From WHSW01 sp963828755 (lineage in GTDB: Bacteria; Actinomycetota; Thermoleophilia; Solirubrobacterales; 70-9): a stretch of DNA of 64,000 nt. This document shows, piece by piece, positions 8,653-16,937 of the stretch. The notes beneath the pieces are model-generated. The model ran no database searches. It was not told where the DNA came from and saw only the letters and a list, made by a program, of their open reading frames with translations. The position numbers and the translations under genes were made by a program. Every line of letters begins with the position of its first letter. Position 1 is the stretch's first letter. The DNA lies in NCBI GenBank assembly GCA_963828755.1, contig CAWHFY010000014.1:62001-126000 (forward strand), in the 5' to 3' direction.

Positions 8653-9348
8653 GTGCGGCTCGCAAAGTACCTCGCCCACTCCGGAGTCGCCTCGCGCCGC
8701 AAGGCCGAGGCGCTGATCGCCTCCGGGCGGGTGCGGGTCGGCGGCAAGGTGGTCACGGACCCGGCGCGCGACGTGGAGTTCGAGAGCGGGGTGGAGGTCG
8801 ACGGGCGACCGGTCGGACCCGAGCCGCGCGAGGTGTGGATCCTCAACAAGCCGGCCGGGGTCACCTCGACCGCGAGCGAGCCCGGGCGCCGGCGCGCGGT
8901 CACCGAGCTGATCGACTCGAAGCGGCGGCTGTATCCGGTCGGCCGTCTCGACGCCGACTCGACCGGGCTGATCCTGATCACCAACGACGGCGAGCTCGCC
9001 AACCGGCTGATGCACCCGCGCTTCGAGGTCCCGCGCACCTATCGCGCGCGGCTGCGCCGGCCGCCGAGCGACGTCGACCTCGGGCGGCTGCGCGACGGGG
9101 TCGAGCTCGAGGACGGCCCGACCCGGCGGGCGAAGGTGCGGCGCGTCTCGCCGCGGGTGGTCGAGATCACGATCAGCGAGGGGCGCAACCGCCAGGTGCG
9201 GCGGATGGCCGAGGCGATCGGCAACGAGGTCGTCGACCTGGAGCGGATCGCGTTCGGGCCGCTGCGCCTCGGCGAGCTCGGCCCCGGGAAGGCGCGGCGG
9301 CTGCGCGCCGCCGAGCTGCGGCAGCTCTGGAAGGATCCACGCCGATGA
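8653..9348 (+). CDS. rluB: RluB/RsuA-family rRNA pseudouridine synthase
   Basis: A 231-residue pseudouridine synthase acting on ribosomal RNA, most likely 23S position 2605 (E. coli numbering) by family. An N-terminal S4 RNA-binding domain occupies residues 1-60 (AKYLAHSGVASRRKAEALI). The catalytic aspartate lies in YPVGRLDADSTGLILITNDG, and the C-terminal motif EGRNRQVRRMAEAIG is typical of RluB/E/F. The GTG at 8653 places the S4 domain at the very N terminus. The gene follows scpB, the standard actinobacterial order, and overlaps the chorismate mutase start by four bases (ATGA). Confidence 0.93.
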   Translation: MRLAKYLAHSGVASRRKAEALIASGRVRVGGKVVTDPARDVEFESGVEVDGRPVGPEPREVWILNKPAGVTSTASEPGRRRAVTELIDSKRRLYPVGRLDADSTGLILITNDGELANRLMHPRFEVPRTYRARLRRPPSDVDLGRLRDGVELEDGPTRRAKVRRVSPRVVEITISEGRNRQVRRMAEAIGNEVVDLERIAFGPLRLGELGPGKARRLRAAELRQLWKDPRR

Positions 9349-9725
9349 GCGACGGCGACAAACGCCTGTGGGCGGTGCGCGGAGCGGCCCAGGCCGAGCG
9401 CAACGACGAGCCCTCGATCCTCGGCGCGACCGAGGAGCTGATGCGCGAGCTGATGCGCCGCAACGAGCTCGGCCCCGAGGACTTCGTCTCCGTGATCCTG
9501 ACCTGCACCGACGACCTCAACGCCCAGTTCCCGGCGGTGGGCGCCCGAGCGGTCGGCCTCGATCAGGTGCCGCTGCTCTGCAATCGCGAGCTCGACGTGC
9601 CCGGGGCGATGGAGCGGGTGATCCGTGTGCTCGCGCACTACTACGCCCCGGCGGAGCACCAGCCGGCGCACGTCTATCTCGGCCAGACGAAGAGGCTGCG
9701 CGCCGACCTACACTCGGCCCAATGA
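9345..9725 (+). CDS. aroH: chorismate mutase, AroH type
   Basis: A 126-residue monofunctional chorismate mutase converting chorismate to prephenate for phenylalanine and tyrosine synthesis. AroH-class signatures are visible: WAVRGAAQAERND at the N terminus (with the active-site Arg), SVILTCTDDLNAQFPAVGAR in the middle, and PLLCNRELDVPGAM. The length is that of the Bacillus AroH trimer subunit. ATGA overlaps connect it to rluB upstream and to the aminotransferase downstream. It is the first gene of an aromatic amino-acid group with hisC, aroF, tyrA and aroA. Confidence 0.95.
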   Translation: MSDGDKRLWAVRGAAQAERNDEPSILGATEELMRELMRRNELGPEDFVSVILTCTDDLNAQFPAVGARAVGLDQVPLLCNRELDVPGAMERVIRVLAHYYAPAEHQPAHVYLGQTKRLRADLHSAQ

Positions 9726-10812
9726 GCGTTGTCTTCGCTGAGAAGTTGGGCCAGATCCCGGGCTACGTCGCCGGGGCGCCGGCCGGCAAGGCGCCCGAGG
9801 CGATCGCCGACGAGGGGATCGCCCAGCTCGCCTCCAACGAGTCGCCGTTCGGCCCGCACCCGGCGGTGACCGAGGCGATCGCCCGCGCCGCCGCGGCCAC
9901 AAACCGCTACCCGGACCCCTCGGCGGCGCTGCTGCGCCGCCGGATCGCCGACCGCTACGAGGTCGAGCCGTCCGGGGTCGCGCTCGCCAACGGCTCCTGC
10001 GAGATCCTGCTCGCCGCCGCCCTCGCGCTCTGTGAGCCCGGCGCCGAGCTCGTCTACGCCTGGCCGTCGTTCTCGATCTACCCCTACCTCGCGCCGCTCT
10101 CGGGCGCCCGCGAGATCCGCGTCCCGCTCGCCGCGGGCGACGTCCACGACCTCGACGCGATGCTGACGGAGATCACGGTTGCGACCCAGCTGGTCGTCGT
10201 CTGCAACCCGAACAACCCGACCGCCACGCACCTGCCGGCAGCGCGGATCGCCGAGTTCTGCGCCCAAGTCCCCGACCACGTCACCGTGATCGTCGACGAG
10301 GCCTACGTCGAGTTTCAGCTCGACGACGACCCCGACGCGACCGTCGACCTGCGCCGCGAGTTCCCGAACCTCGTCCTGCTGCGCACGTTCAGCAAGGTCT
10401 ACGGGCTCGCCGGCCTCCGGGTCGGCTACGCGCTCTGCTCGCCGAAGTTCCGCGCCGCGGTCGACGCGGTGCGCCAGCCCTTCAGCGTCAACGCGCTCGC
10501 GCAGGCGGCGGCGGCCGAGGCGATCCGCCACTCCGACGACGTCGCCGACCGGGTCGAGCGCAACCTGATCGAGCGGGTCACCGTCGAGGAGGGGGTCCGC
10601 GGCTCGGGCTCTCCACGCCGGACTCGCAGGCCAACTTCTCCTGGGTCGGTCTCGGCGATCACGACGAGGGCGAGGTCGTGGCGGCGCTCGGCGAGCGCGG
10701 CATCCTGGTCCGGCCCGGAGCCCCGCTCGGCGGCCCCGGCCACATCCGGGTCAGCTACGGCACCTCGGACGAGAACGGCCGTTTTCTCGCCGCGCTCGGC
10801 GAGACGCTCTAG
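9722..10812 (+). CDS. hisC: HisC-type aminotransferase (frameshifted)
   Basis: A fold-type I PLP aminotransferase of the histidinol-phosphate/aromatic class. Visible are QLASNESPFGPHPAV at the N terminus, VVCNPNNPTATHLP, IVDEAYVEFQ, and the PLP lysine in LLRTFSKVYGLAGLRVGYA. The frame breaks near 10601-10606 where one base is missing; the next frame continues LSTPDSQANFSWVGLGDHD and ends at 10812. Adding one base gives 363 residues. Sitting between chorismate mutase and DAHP synthase, it may transaminate prephenate, phenylpyruvate or tyrosine precursors rather than, or as well as, histidinol phosphate. Confidence 0.85.
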
Positions 10813-10828
10813 CTCCGTCGGGAGCGTC

Positions 10829-10851
10829 GGCGAGAACTTGCCCTTTTCGCC
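10829..10851 (+). terminator. hairpin after the aminotransferase gene
   Basis: GGCGAGAA at 10829-10836 can pair with TTTTCGCC at 10844-10851 (8 bp including one G-U) around a 7-base loop. There is no U-tract, so termination is possible but unproven. Confidence 0.35.
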
Positions 10852-10878
10852 GCAAGCTGGTAGAAAACCCGGCCAATG

Positions 10879-10940
10879 AACCGCGTCGTCACCTCGACTC
10901 TCCGGATCGCCCCCACGGGGCCCGAGTCGTGCGCGTGGTT
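10879..10940 (+). promoter_or_regulatory. first hairpin domain of the aroF leader region
   Basis: Nested pairing is visible: AACC (10879-10882) with GGTT (10937-10940), CGACTC (10895-10900) with GAGTCG (10924-10929), and GCCCC (10909-10913) with GGGGC (10917-10921). The region has no reading frame of its own and precedes a second, stronger structured domain. Whether both belong to one RNA is inference. Confidence 0.4.
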
Positions 10941-10946
10941 TGCGTA

Positions 10947-11047
10947 TTACTGGCGATTTAGCTAGGCGTCCGGCCCGGCCGAAAGGCCCGTGAGCGAGAA
11001 GGAAACCCACCGCCGGACGCCGTAGCAGCACGAGTCCTTGCCAGTAA
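10947..11047 (+). ncRNA. candidate structured leader RNA (riboswitch-like) upstream of aroF
   Basis: An outer stem pairs TTACTGGC (10947-10954) with GCCAGTAA (11040-11047), extendable by G-U and A-U pairs. Inside it GCTA plus GGCGTCCGGC (10961-10974) pairs with GCCGGACGCC and TAGC (11012-11026), 14 bp with one bulged G. Within that lies GGCC-GAAA-GGCC (10977-10988) and an unpaired purine-rich segment containing GAGCGAGAAGGAAA. The region is less GC-rich than its surroundings and ends 26 bases before the DAHP synthase start. The nested form resembles a ligand-binding leader; I could not match it to a named riboswitch class. Confidence 0.5.
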
Positions 11048-11072
11048 CCCGCAGATATCGGAGACCGAGAAC

Positions 11073-12095
11073 ATGATGATCGTGATGAAAGAGGGGGCGA
11101 CGGAGGACCAGATCGCCCACGTCGTTGAGCGAATCGAGGAGGTGGGCTGTTCGGCGCACCTCTCCCAGGGCGAGCTGCTGACGGTGATCGGCGCGATCGG
11201 CGATCGCGACCGGGTCGCCGCGCTCGGGCTCGAGGGCTACGACGGGGTCGACCACCTCGTTCCGATCCTGAAGCCCTACAAGCTCGCGTCGGCCCAGTTC
11301 AAGAAGGGCGAGCGGACGGTGATCGACGTCGACGGCTGCAAGGTCGGCGGCGAGCACTTCGGGCTGATCGCCGGCCCGTGCACGGTCGAGAGCCGCGAGC
11401 AGACGCTCGAGGTCGCCCGGGTCGTGAGCGAGAACGGCGCCGGCATGCTGCGCGGCGGCGCCTACAAGCCGCGCACCTCGCCGTACAGCTTCCAGGGGCT
11501 CGGGGTCGAGGGCCTGCGCCTGCTGCAGGAGGCCAAGGACGAGACCGGCCTGCCGATCGTCAGTGAGCTGATGGACGTCCGCGACGTCGCCGACGTGGTC
11601 GAGGTCGCCGACGTGATCCAGATCGGCGCCCGCAACATGCAGAACTACACGCTGCTGACCGAGGTCGGTCGCAGCGGCAAGGCGGTGCTGCTCAAGCGCG
11701 GGCTGTCCTCCACGCTCGACGACCTGCTGATGGCGTCCGAGTACGTGCTCAAGGAGGGCAACCCGAACGTGATGCTCTGCGAGCGCGGCATCCGCACGTT
11801 CGAGACCGCATACCGGTTCACGCTCGACCTGCTGGCGATCCCGGCGCTTCGCGAGCTCACCCACCTGCCGATCGTCGTCGACCCGAGCCACGCTCCGGGG
11901 CGCCGCGACTGGGTCCCCGCGATGTCGATGGCCGCCGCTGCGGCGGGCGCCGACGGGATCATCGTCGAGGTGCACAACGATCCCGAGCACGCGATCTGCG
12001 ACGGCCCGCAGGCGCTCAGCACGGCGGAGTTCCCCGACTACGCCGAGCAGCTGCGGCGGGTCGCCGAGGTCTCCGGCAAGCTCGTCGGCGTCTGA
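11073..12095 (+). CDS. aroF: 3-deoxy-7-phosphoheptulonate (DAHP) synthase, type I-beta
   Basis: A 340-residue enzyme for the first step of aromatic synthesis (PEP plus erythrose 4-phosphate). Residues 1-75 form the ferredoxin-like regulatory domain found in Thermotoga-type DAHP synthases, where it binds tyrosine. The barrel follows, with LIAGPCTVESREQTLEVA, RGGAYKPRTSPYSFQGLG, QIGARNMQNYTLL, LLKRGLSS, and VDPSHAPGRRDWV. The start could be the ATG at 11073, 11076 or 11085. The long upstream region holds a candidate regulatory RNA, so control may act on both enzyme and transcript. The tyrosine pathway gene tyrA follows 33 bases on. Confidence 0.96.
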   Translation: MMIVMKEGATEDQIAHVVERIEEVGCSAHLSQGELLTVIGAIGDRDRVAALGLEGYDGVDHLVPILKPYKLASAQFKKGERTVIDVDGCKVGGEHFGLIAGPCTVESREQTLEVARVVSENGAGMLRGGAYKPRTSPYSFQGLGVEGLRLLQEAKDETGLPIVSELMDVRDVADVVEVADVIQIGARNMQNYTLLTEVGRSGKAVLLKRGLSSTLDDLLMASEYVLKEGNPNVMLCERGIRTFETAYRFTLDLLAIPALRELTHLPIVVDPSHAPGRRDWVPAMSMAAAAAGADGIIVEVHNDPEHAICDGPQALSTAEFPDYAEQLRRVAEVSGKLVGV

Positions 12096-12128
12096 GCTGA
12101 GAGCCGACCGGCGGTCGACCGTGACCGA

Positions 12129-13409
12129 ATGAAGATCGCGATTCTCGGCGTCGGGCTGATCGGTGGCTCGATCGGGCTCGCCGCGCGGCGGCGACTCGAG
12201 GCCGAGGTCGCGGGCTTCGACCCGGCGAACGCCGAGCGAGCGCTCGAGCTCGGGGCGCTCGACCACGCCGCCGAGAGCGTGGCGGACGCGGTCGCGGACG
12301 CCGACGTCGTCTTCTGCGCCGCCCCGGTGGGCGCGCTGCCAGGGCTGGTCTCCGAGGCCCTGAAGGCGAGCCGCGAGGCGGCCGTCGTCACCGATGTCGG
12401 CTCGACCAAGCGCGAACTGATCGAGGGGATCGCCGCCGGCGGCGACGACTCCCGGTTCATCGGCGGACATCCGCTCGCGGGCGCCGAGACCGCCGGGGTC
12501 GAGAACGCCCGCGCCGAGCTGATCGAGGGCGCGCGCTGGTACCTGACCCCGACCCCGCGCTCGAGCGGGGTGCACTACGACCTGCTGCAGAGCACGGTCG
12601 CCGACCTCGGCGCCCGGCCGCAGGCGATCGACCCGGAAACGCACGACCGGGTGATGGCGACGGTCAGCCACGTCCCGCACGTGCTCGCCAACGCGCTCGT
12701 CAGCGAGGCGGCCCGCGCGCTCTCCGAGGAGTCCGAGCGCCTGCCGGAGGTGGGAACGAGCTTTCGGGACACGACCCGCGTCGCCGGCGCCAACCCGGCG
12801 ATCTGGGGCGACATCTTCGCCACCAACAGCGAGGCGGTCGCCGCCGGCCTCGACGCGATCGGGGCGCGGCTGAGCGAGGCCGCCGAGCTGATCCGCTCCG
12901 GCGACGCCGACGCGGTCGGGCGCTGGCATGCCGCCGCCGGCGAGGACCGGCGCCGCCTGCTCGAGTCGGACCTCGCCGGCGGCGACGTCCGCGAGCTGCG
13001 GATCGGGGTCGAGAACCGGCCGGGAGCGGTGGCTGAGGTGGCGCTGGCCCTCGGCCACGCGCAGGTCAACATCGAGGACATGGCGCTCTATCCCGCGCCG
13101 GACATGCGCACCGGCGCGATCTCGGTCTGGGTGGCCGGCGCCGAGGAGGCCGCGCGGGCCGAGCAGATCGTCCGCGAGCTCGACCACGTCGTCTCGGTGG
13201 TCGCGCCGGCACCGGCGGATGACCCGCTTCGAGCCCGGCGGGCCGCTGCGCGGGACGCTCACGCCGCCGCCCGACAAGTCGATCTCGCACCGCGCCGCGT
13301 TGCTCGCCGGCTTCGCCGAGGGCGAGACCCGGATCGAGAACTTCCTGCTCTCCGCCGACACGGCCGCGAGCGCGAACGCCGTCGTGCAGCTCGGGGCCGA
13401 AGTCAATGA
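12129..13409 (+). CDS. tyrA: prephenate dehydrogenase with ACT domain
   Basis: An NAD(P)-dependent oxidoreductase converting prephenate to 4-hydroxyphenylpyruvate. The Rossmann motif is at residues 5-15 (ILGVGLIGGSIG). Family motifs include TDVGSTKRELIEGI, FIGGHPLAGAETAGVENA and the helical region with SHVPHVLANALV. Residues about 290-360 form an ACT-like regulatory domain (RIGVENRPGAVAEVALALG). The frame runs to 13409, 190 bases into aroA, with an Arg-rich tail unlike any TyrA. The natural end is probably the TGA at 13220-13222, overlapping the aroA ATG; that needs one base restored. The end is therefore uncertain. Confidence 0.88.
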   Translation: MKIAILGVGLIGGSIGLAARRRLEAEVAGFDPANAERALELGALDHAAESVADAVADADVVFCAAPVGALPGLVSEALKASREAAVVTDVGSTKRELIEGIAAGGDDSRFIGGHPLAGAETAGVENARAELIEGARWYLTPTPRSSGVHYDLLQSTVADLGARPQAIDPETHDRVMATVSHVPHVLANALVSEAARALSEESERLPEVGTSFRDTTRVAGANPAIWGDIFATNSEAVAAGLDAIGARLSEAAELIRSGDADAVGRWHAAAGEDRRRLLESDLAGGDVRELRIGVENRPGAVAEVALALGHAQVNIEDMALYPAPDMRTGAISVWVAGAEEAARAEQIVRELDHVVSVVAPAPADDPLRARRAAARDAHAAARQVDLAPRRVARRLRRGRDPDRELPALRRHGRERERRRAARGRSQ

Positions 13410-14543
13410 GCTCGGGCGCGGCGACGGCGCGGCGACGATGTCGATCACGGGGGTGGGCCTCCGCGGCGCCGCGCCCGCGGAGATCGACGTCGACAACGCG
13501 GGCACGCTCCTGCGCCTGCTGCCCGGGTTGCTCGCCGGCCAGCCCGAGGGCGAGTGGACGCTCGACGGCGACGAGTCGATCCGCCGCCGGCCCGTCGACC
13601 GGGTCGCCGAGCCGCTGCGGCTGATGGGCGCCGACATCGAGTCGCGCGACGGGCGCGCGCCGCTGCGCGGTGCGCGGCGCGCCGCTGCGCGGGATCGAGT
13701 ACCGGCTGCCGGTCGCCTCGGCCCAGGTGAAGTCGTGCGTGCTGTTGGCCGGGCTCAACGCCGAGGGGTCGACCAGCGTGATCGAGCAGCGGCCCACCCG
13801 CGACCACACCGAGCGGATGCTGCGCGCCGCCGGCGCCAGCGTGCGCACCGAGACCGCCGGCACCCCGGTGACGATCCACGGCGAGCTGCCGGCGACCCGG
13901 GCCACGGTGGAGCCCGCGGAGCGGCTGGAGCTCGGCTCGATCAGCGTCCCGGGCGACTTCTCCTCGGCAGCGTTCTTCATCGTCGGGGCGCTGCTCGTGC
14001 GCGGCAGCGAGGTGCGGCTCGAGGGGGTCGGCATCAACCCCGGCCGGATCGGCCTGCTCGGCATCCTCACGCGGATGGGCGCGGCGGTCGAGGTGATCGA
14101 GGCGCACGGCGGCAGCGAGCCGACCGCGACGATCATCGCCCGCTCGGGGCCGCTGCAGGGGACCAGGGTCGGCGCCGGGGAGGTCCCGCTGGCGATCGAC
14201 GAGCTGCCGCTGGTCGCGCTCGCGGCGTGCTTCGCGGATGGCGAGACGGTGGTCTCGGGGGCCGAGGAGCTGCGCCACAAGGAGTCGGACCGGATCGCGA
14301 CCGTGGTCGAGGGGCTCGGCGCCCTCGGGGCCACGATCGAGGCGACCGAGGACGGCTTCGCGGTCGAGGGCGGCGGGCTTGCGCGGCGGCGCGCTCGATG
14401 CCGCCGGCGACCACCGCCTCGCGATGCTCGGCGCGCTCGCCGGCGTCGCGTCGGCCGAGGGCGTCGAGGTCCGCGGAATGGAAGCCGCGGCGGTCAGCTA
14501 CCCCGGCTTCGAGCGCGACCTCGCGGCGCTCAGCGCGAACTGA
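13219..14543 (+). CDS. aroA: 3-phosphoshikimate 1-carboxyvinyltransferase (EPSP synthase), frameshifted twice
   Basis: Transfers enolpyruvyl to shikimate 3-phosphate. Segment 1 begins MTRFEPGGPLRGTLTPPPDK and includes DKSISHRAALLAG and the DNAGTLLRLLPGLLAG motif. Segment 2 begins near 13670 (APLRGIEYRLPVASAQVKSC) and contains GDFSSAAFFIVGALL and ELRHKESDRI. Segment 3 begins near 14379 (LRGGALDAAGDHRLAM). Each change is consistent with one extra base (near 13669 and 14379). Removing both gives exactly 441 codons, a normal length. The gene is probably intact in the organism. It follows tyrA in the aromatic operon. Confidence 0.92.
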
Positions 14544-14546
14544 GCC

Positions 14547-14876
14547 TCAGCCCGGTTGCGACGGGTGGCCCTCGCCGGGCCAGGGCGACAGCACCAGCAG
14601 CAGGCGCGAGTCCTCGGTCGCCGAGACCTCGTGGCGCTCATTCGGATCGAAGACCGCAAGCAGCCCAGGCCCGCCGGCGACCCGATCGCCGCCGGGCTCG
14701 GAGACCTCGACCGCCCCGCTGATCACCAACAGCCAGGCGCGCTCGTGCACCTGATGCTCCGAGAGGCGCTCGCCCGCGCCGAGGACGAGCACGATCGCAC
14801 GGCCCTCGTCGCGGGAGGTGAGGACCTGCGGCTGTTGCGCCTCGACCTCGAGCTCCGGGATGTTCCAGCTGTCCAT
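14547..14876 (-). CDS. small cupin-domain protein
   Basis: A 109-residue single-domain cupin. GERLSEHQVHERAWLLVISG resembles cupin motif 1 with its His and Glu, and PNERHEVSATEDSRLLLVLS resembles motif 2, so a metal site is plausible. The ATG at 14876 starts MDSWNIPELEVEAQQ. The gene is convergent with aroA (three bases apart) and divergent from cmk, with 27 bases between the starts. No substrate can be assigned; small cupins of this type often sense or sequester small ligands. Confidence 0.75.
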   Translation of the reverse strand: MDSWNIPELEVEAQQPQVLTSRDEGRAIVLVLGAGERLSEHQVHERAWLLVISGAVEVSEPGGDRVAGGPGLLAVFDPNERHEVSATEDSRLLLVLSPWPGEGHPSQPG

Positions 14877-14888
14877 CAGTGGCCAGCC

Positions 14889-14894
14889 TATCCT
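14889..14894 (+). promoter_or_regulatory. -10-like TATCCT before cmk
   Basis: TATCCT ends 9 bases before the cmk ATG in the 27-base divergent gap; no Shine-Dalgarno is seen. Confidence 0.45.
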
Positions 14895-14903
14895 CACGCG
14901 GCC

Positions 14904-15548
14904 ATGGTGATCGCGATCGACGGACCTGCAGGGGCCGGCAAGTCAACCGTTGCCCGGGGTGTCGCCGGGGCGCTCGACCTCGTCTACCTCGACTCCGGGG
15001 CGATGTATCGCAGCGTCGCGCTTGCGGCGCTTCGCGAGGCGCGAGACCTCACCGACCCCGAGGCGATCACCGAGCTCGCCAAGCGGCTCGACATCCGCCT
15101 GGTCGGGTCCGGCGTGCTGCTCGGCGGCGAGGACGTCAGCGCCGCGATCCGGACCCCCGAGGTGACCGAGGCCGCCTCGGTCGTCTCCGCGCACCCCGGG
15201 GTTCGCGACGCGATGGTCGCCAGCCAGCGGGCGATGATCGACGCCGACGACTACGTCGCCGAAGGCCGGGACATCGGGACCGTGGTGAGCCCCGACTCGC
15301 CGCTCAAGGTCTTCCTCGTCGCGAGCGACGAGGAGCGCGCCCGGCGCCGCTCCGCGCAGACCGGCGAGCCGTTCGAGCAGGTGCTCGCGGCGCAGGCCGA
15401 GCGCGACCGCCGTGACCGCGAGCGCGAGCATGGAGCGCTGCGCGCCGCCGCCGACGCGGTCGCCCTCGACACGACCGGGCTCGCCGTCGACGAGGTCGTC
15501 GGGCGGATCGTCGACCTCGCCCACGAGCGCGGGCTGGGCCACCGATGA
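14904..15548 (+). CDS. cmk: cytidylate kinase
   Basis: A 214-residue kinase that phosphorylates CMP and dCMP for nucleotide synthesis. The P-loop is IDGPAGAGKSTVARGVA at residues 5-21, followed by YLDSGAMYRSVAL, the CMP-binding segment. VAEGRDIGTVVSPDSPLKVF and a lid region rich in Arg (DEERARRRSAQTGEPFEQVL) complete the family pattern. The stop overlaps the der ATG (ATGA), and cmk-der is a standard actinobacterial pair. Length is normal. Confidence 0.95.
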   Translation: MVIAIDGPAGAGKSTVARGVAGALDLVYLDSGAMYRSVALAALREARDLTDPEAITELAKRLDIRLVGSGVLLGGEDVSAAIRTPEVTEAASVVSAHPGVRDAMVASQRAMIDADDYVAEGRDIGTVVSPDSPLKVFLVASDEERARRRSAQTGEPFEQVLAAQAERDRRDREREHGALRAAADAVALDTTGLAVDEVVGRIVDLAHERGLGHR

Positions 15549-16927
15549 CCCCGCGGCTGCCGCGGATCGCCGTGGTCGGGTTCCCCAACGTCGGCAAGTC
15601 GACCCTGATCAACCGCCTGGTCGGCGGGCGCGAGGCTGTCGTTCACGCCGAGGCCGGGGTGACCCGCGACCGCAAGGCCTTCGAGTGCGAGTGGAACGGG
15701 ATCCGGTTCGAGCTGATCGACACCGGCGGCGTCGATCTCGAGGCGAGCGACTCACTCTCGCGCGCGGTCCAGGCGCAGGCGCGCGCGGCGATCGCCGACG
15801 CCGACGCGGTCGCGATCGTGCTGGACTCGCGCGCCGGCCTGCGCCAGGGCGATGCCGAGGTCGCCGAGATCCTGCGCCGCGCGAACCTGCCCGTCGTCGT
15901 GGTCGCGAACAAGGTCGACTCCGATCGCGAGGAGCCGTCGGTCGCCGACCTGTACGCGCTCGGCCTCGGCGAGCCGCTGCCGGTCTCGGCCGCCCAGGGG
16001 CGCGGCACCGGCGACCTGCTCGACCGCTTCGCCGAGCTCGCCCGCGAGGCCGCGGTCGAGCTGCCATCCGAGGGCGATGACCGTGTCTCGGTGGCGATCA
16101 TCGGGCGCCCGAACGTCGGCAAGTCCTCGTTCGTCAACGCGGTGCTCGGCTCCGAGCGGGTGATCGTCTCGGAGGTCGCCGGGACGACCCGCGACGCGAT
16201 CGACACCCCGGTGACGATCGGCGGGCGCGAGGTGCTGCTGATCGACACGGCGGGCATCCGCCGGCGGACGAAGATCGCCGGCACGGTCGCCTACTACGCC
16301 CAGCTGCGCTCCGAGCGCGCCGCGGAGCGCGCCGACGTCGCGGTGCTGGTCTGCGACGCGAGCGAGGGCGTGACCGCCGAGGACCTGCGGATCGGCGAGC
16401 TGGCGATGAAGACGGGCTGCGCGACCCTGGTGGCCTTGAACAAATGGGATCTCTCAGGCCGGACCGGCCCTGGACGCGAAGCGGAGGAGGCGGACCGTTT
16501 TGATCTGGAGGATGCGAAGGCGCGGCTCGCAAAGCGGATCCGCCAGCGCCCGCCGGTGATCGCGACCTCAGCGACCGGTGGCCGCGGGGTCGCGAAGGTG
16601 CTCGAGCGCGCGATCGAGCTCGCCGACCGGCGCTCGGAGCGGATCGCGACCCCGGAGCTGAACCGGTTCGTCAACGAGGTCGTCGCCAGCCGCCCGCCAC
16701 CGCAGAAGCGCGGCAAGCGGCTGCGGCTCTACTACACGGCCCAGATCAGCACCCGGCCGCCGCGCTTCGCGATCCAGGTCAACGACCGCCAGCTGATCAC
16801 CCGCGACTGGGCGTACTTCCTCGAGAACCGGATGCGCGAGCACTACGCGCTCGAGGGCGTGCCGCTGGTGGTCGATTTTGTCCCGAAGCGGCGCCGAGCG
16901 CGACGCGGCGACGGCGCCGCGGTGTAA
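15545..16927 (+). CDS. der: ribosome biogenesis GTPase Der (EngA)
   Basis: A 460-residue protein with two GTPase domains and a C-terminal KH-like domain, needed for 50S assembly. G1 motifs are VGFPNVGKSTL (residue 11) and IGRPNVGKSSF (about residue 187). The second domain's G4 motif is LNKWD near residue 299. Directly after it lies an insertion reading GPGREAEEADRF, encoded by an R1 repeat copy (16466-16500), in a loop that tolerates length variation. The KH domain includes KRLRLYYTAQISTRPPRFA. Apart from the insert, length and motifs are normal. Confidence 0.96.
   Translation: MTPRLPRIAVVGFPNVGKSTLINRLVGGREAVVHAEAGVTRDRKAFECEWNGIRFELIDTGGVDLEASDSLSRAVQAQARAAIADADAVAIVLDSRAGLRQGDAEVAEILRRANLPVVVVANKVDSDREEPSVADLYALGLGEPLPVSAAQGRGTGDLLDRFAELAREAAVELPSEGDDRVSVAIIGRPNVGKSSFVNAVLGSERVIVSEVAGTTRDAIDTPVTIGGREVLLIDTAGIRRRTKIAGTVAYYAQLRSERAAERADVAVLVCDASEGVTAEDLRIGELAMKTGCATLVALNKWDLSGRTGPGREAEEADRFDLEDAKARLAKRIRQRPPVIATSATGGRGVAKVLERAIELADRRSERIATPELNRFVNEVVASRPPPQKRGKRLRLYYTAQISTRPPRFAIQVNDRQLITRDWAYFLENRMREHYALEGVPLVVDFVPKRRRARRGDGAAV
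16466..16500 (+). repeat. R1 repeat copy inside der
   Basis: The R1 core GGACGCGAAGCGGAG lies at 16472-16486, with a GAGGCGG continuation. It is translated as GREAEEAD just after the G4 motif of the second GTPase domain. Confidence 0.8.
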
Positions 16928-16937
16928 AACGCGGTCG

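Noticed and set aside
10813..11072. A tRNA gene in the aroF upstream gap.
   Set aside because: No acceptor/T-arm pattern or GTTC-type loop is present; the pairing is nested long stems instead.
10962..13637. A minus-strand open frame of 891 codons opposite aroF and tyrA.
   Set aside because: Shadow frame; also covers the structured leader, and shows no motifs.
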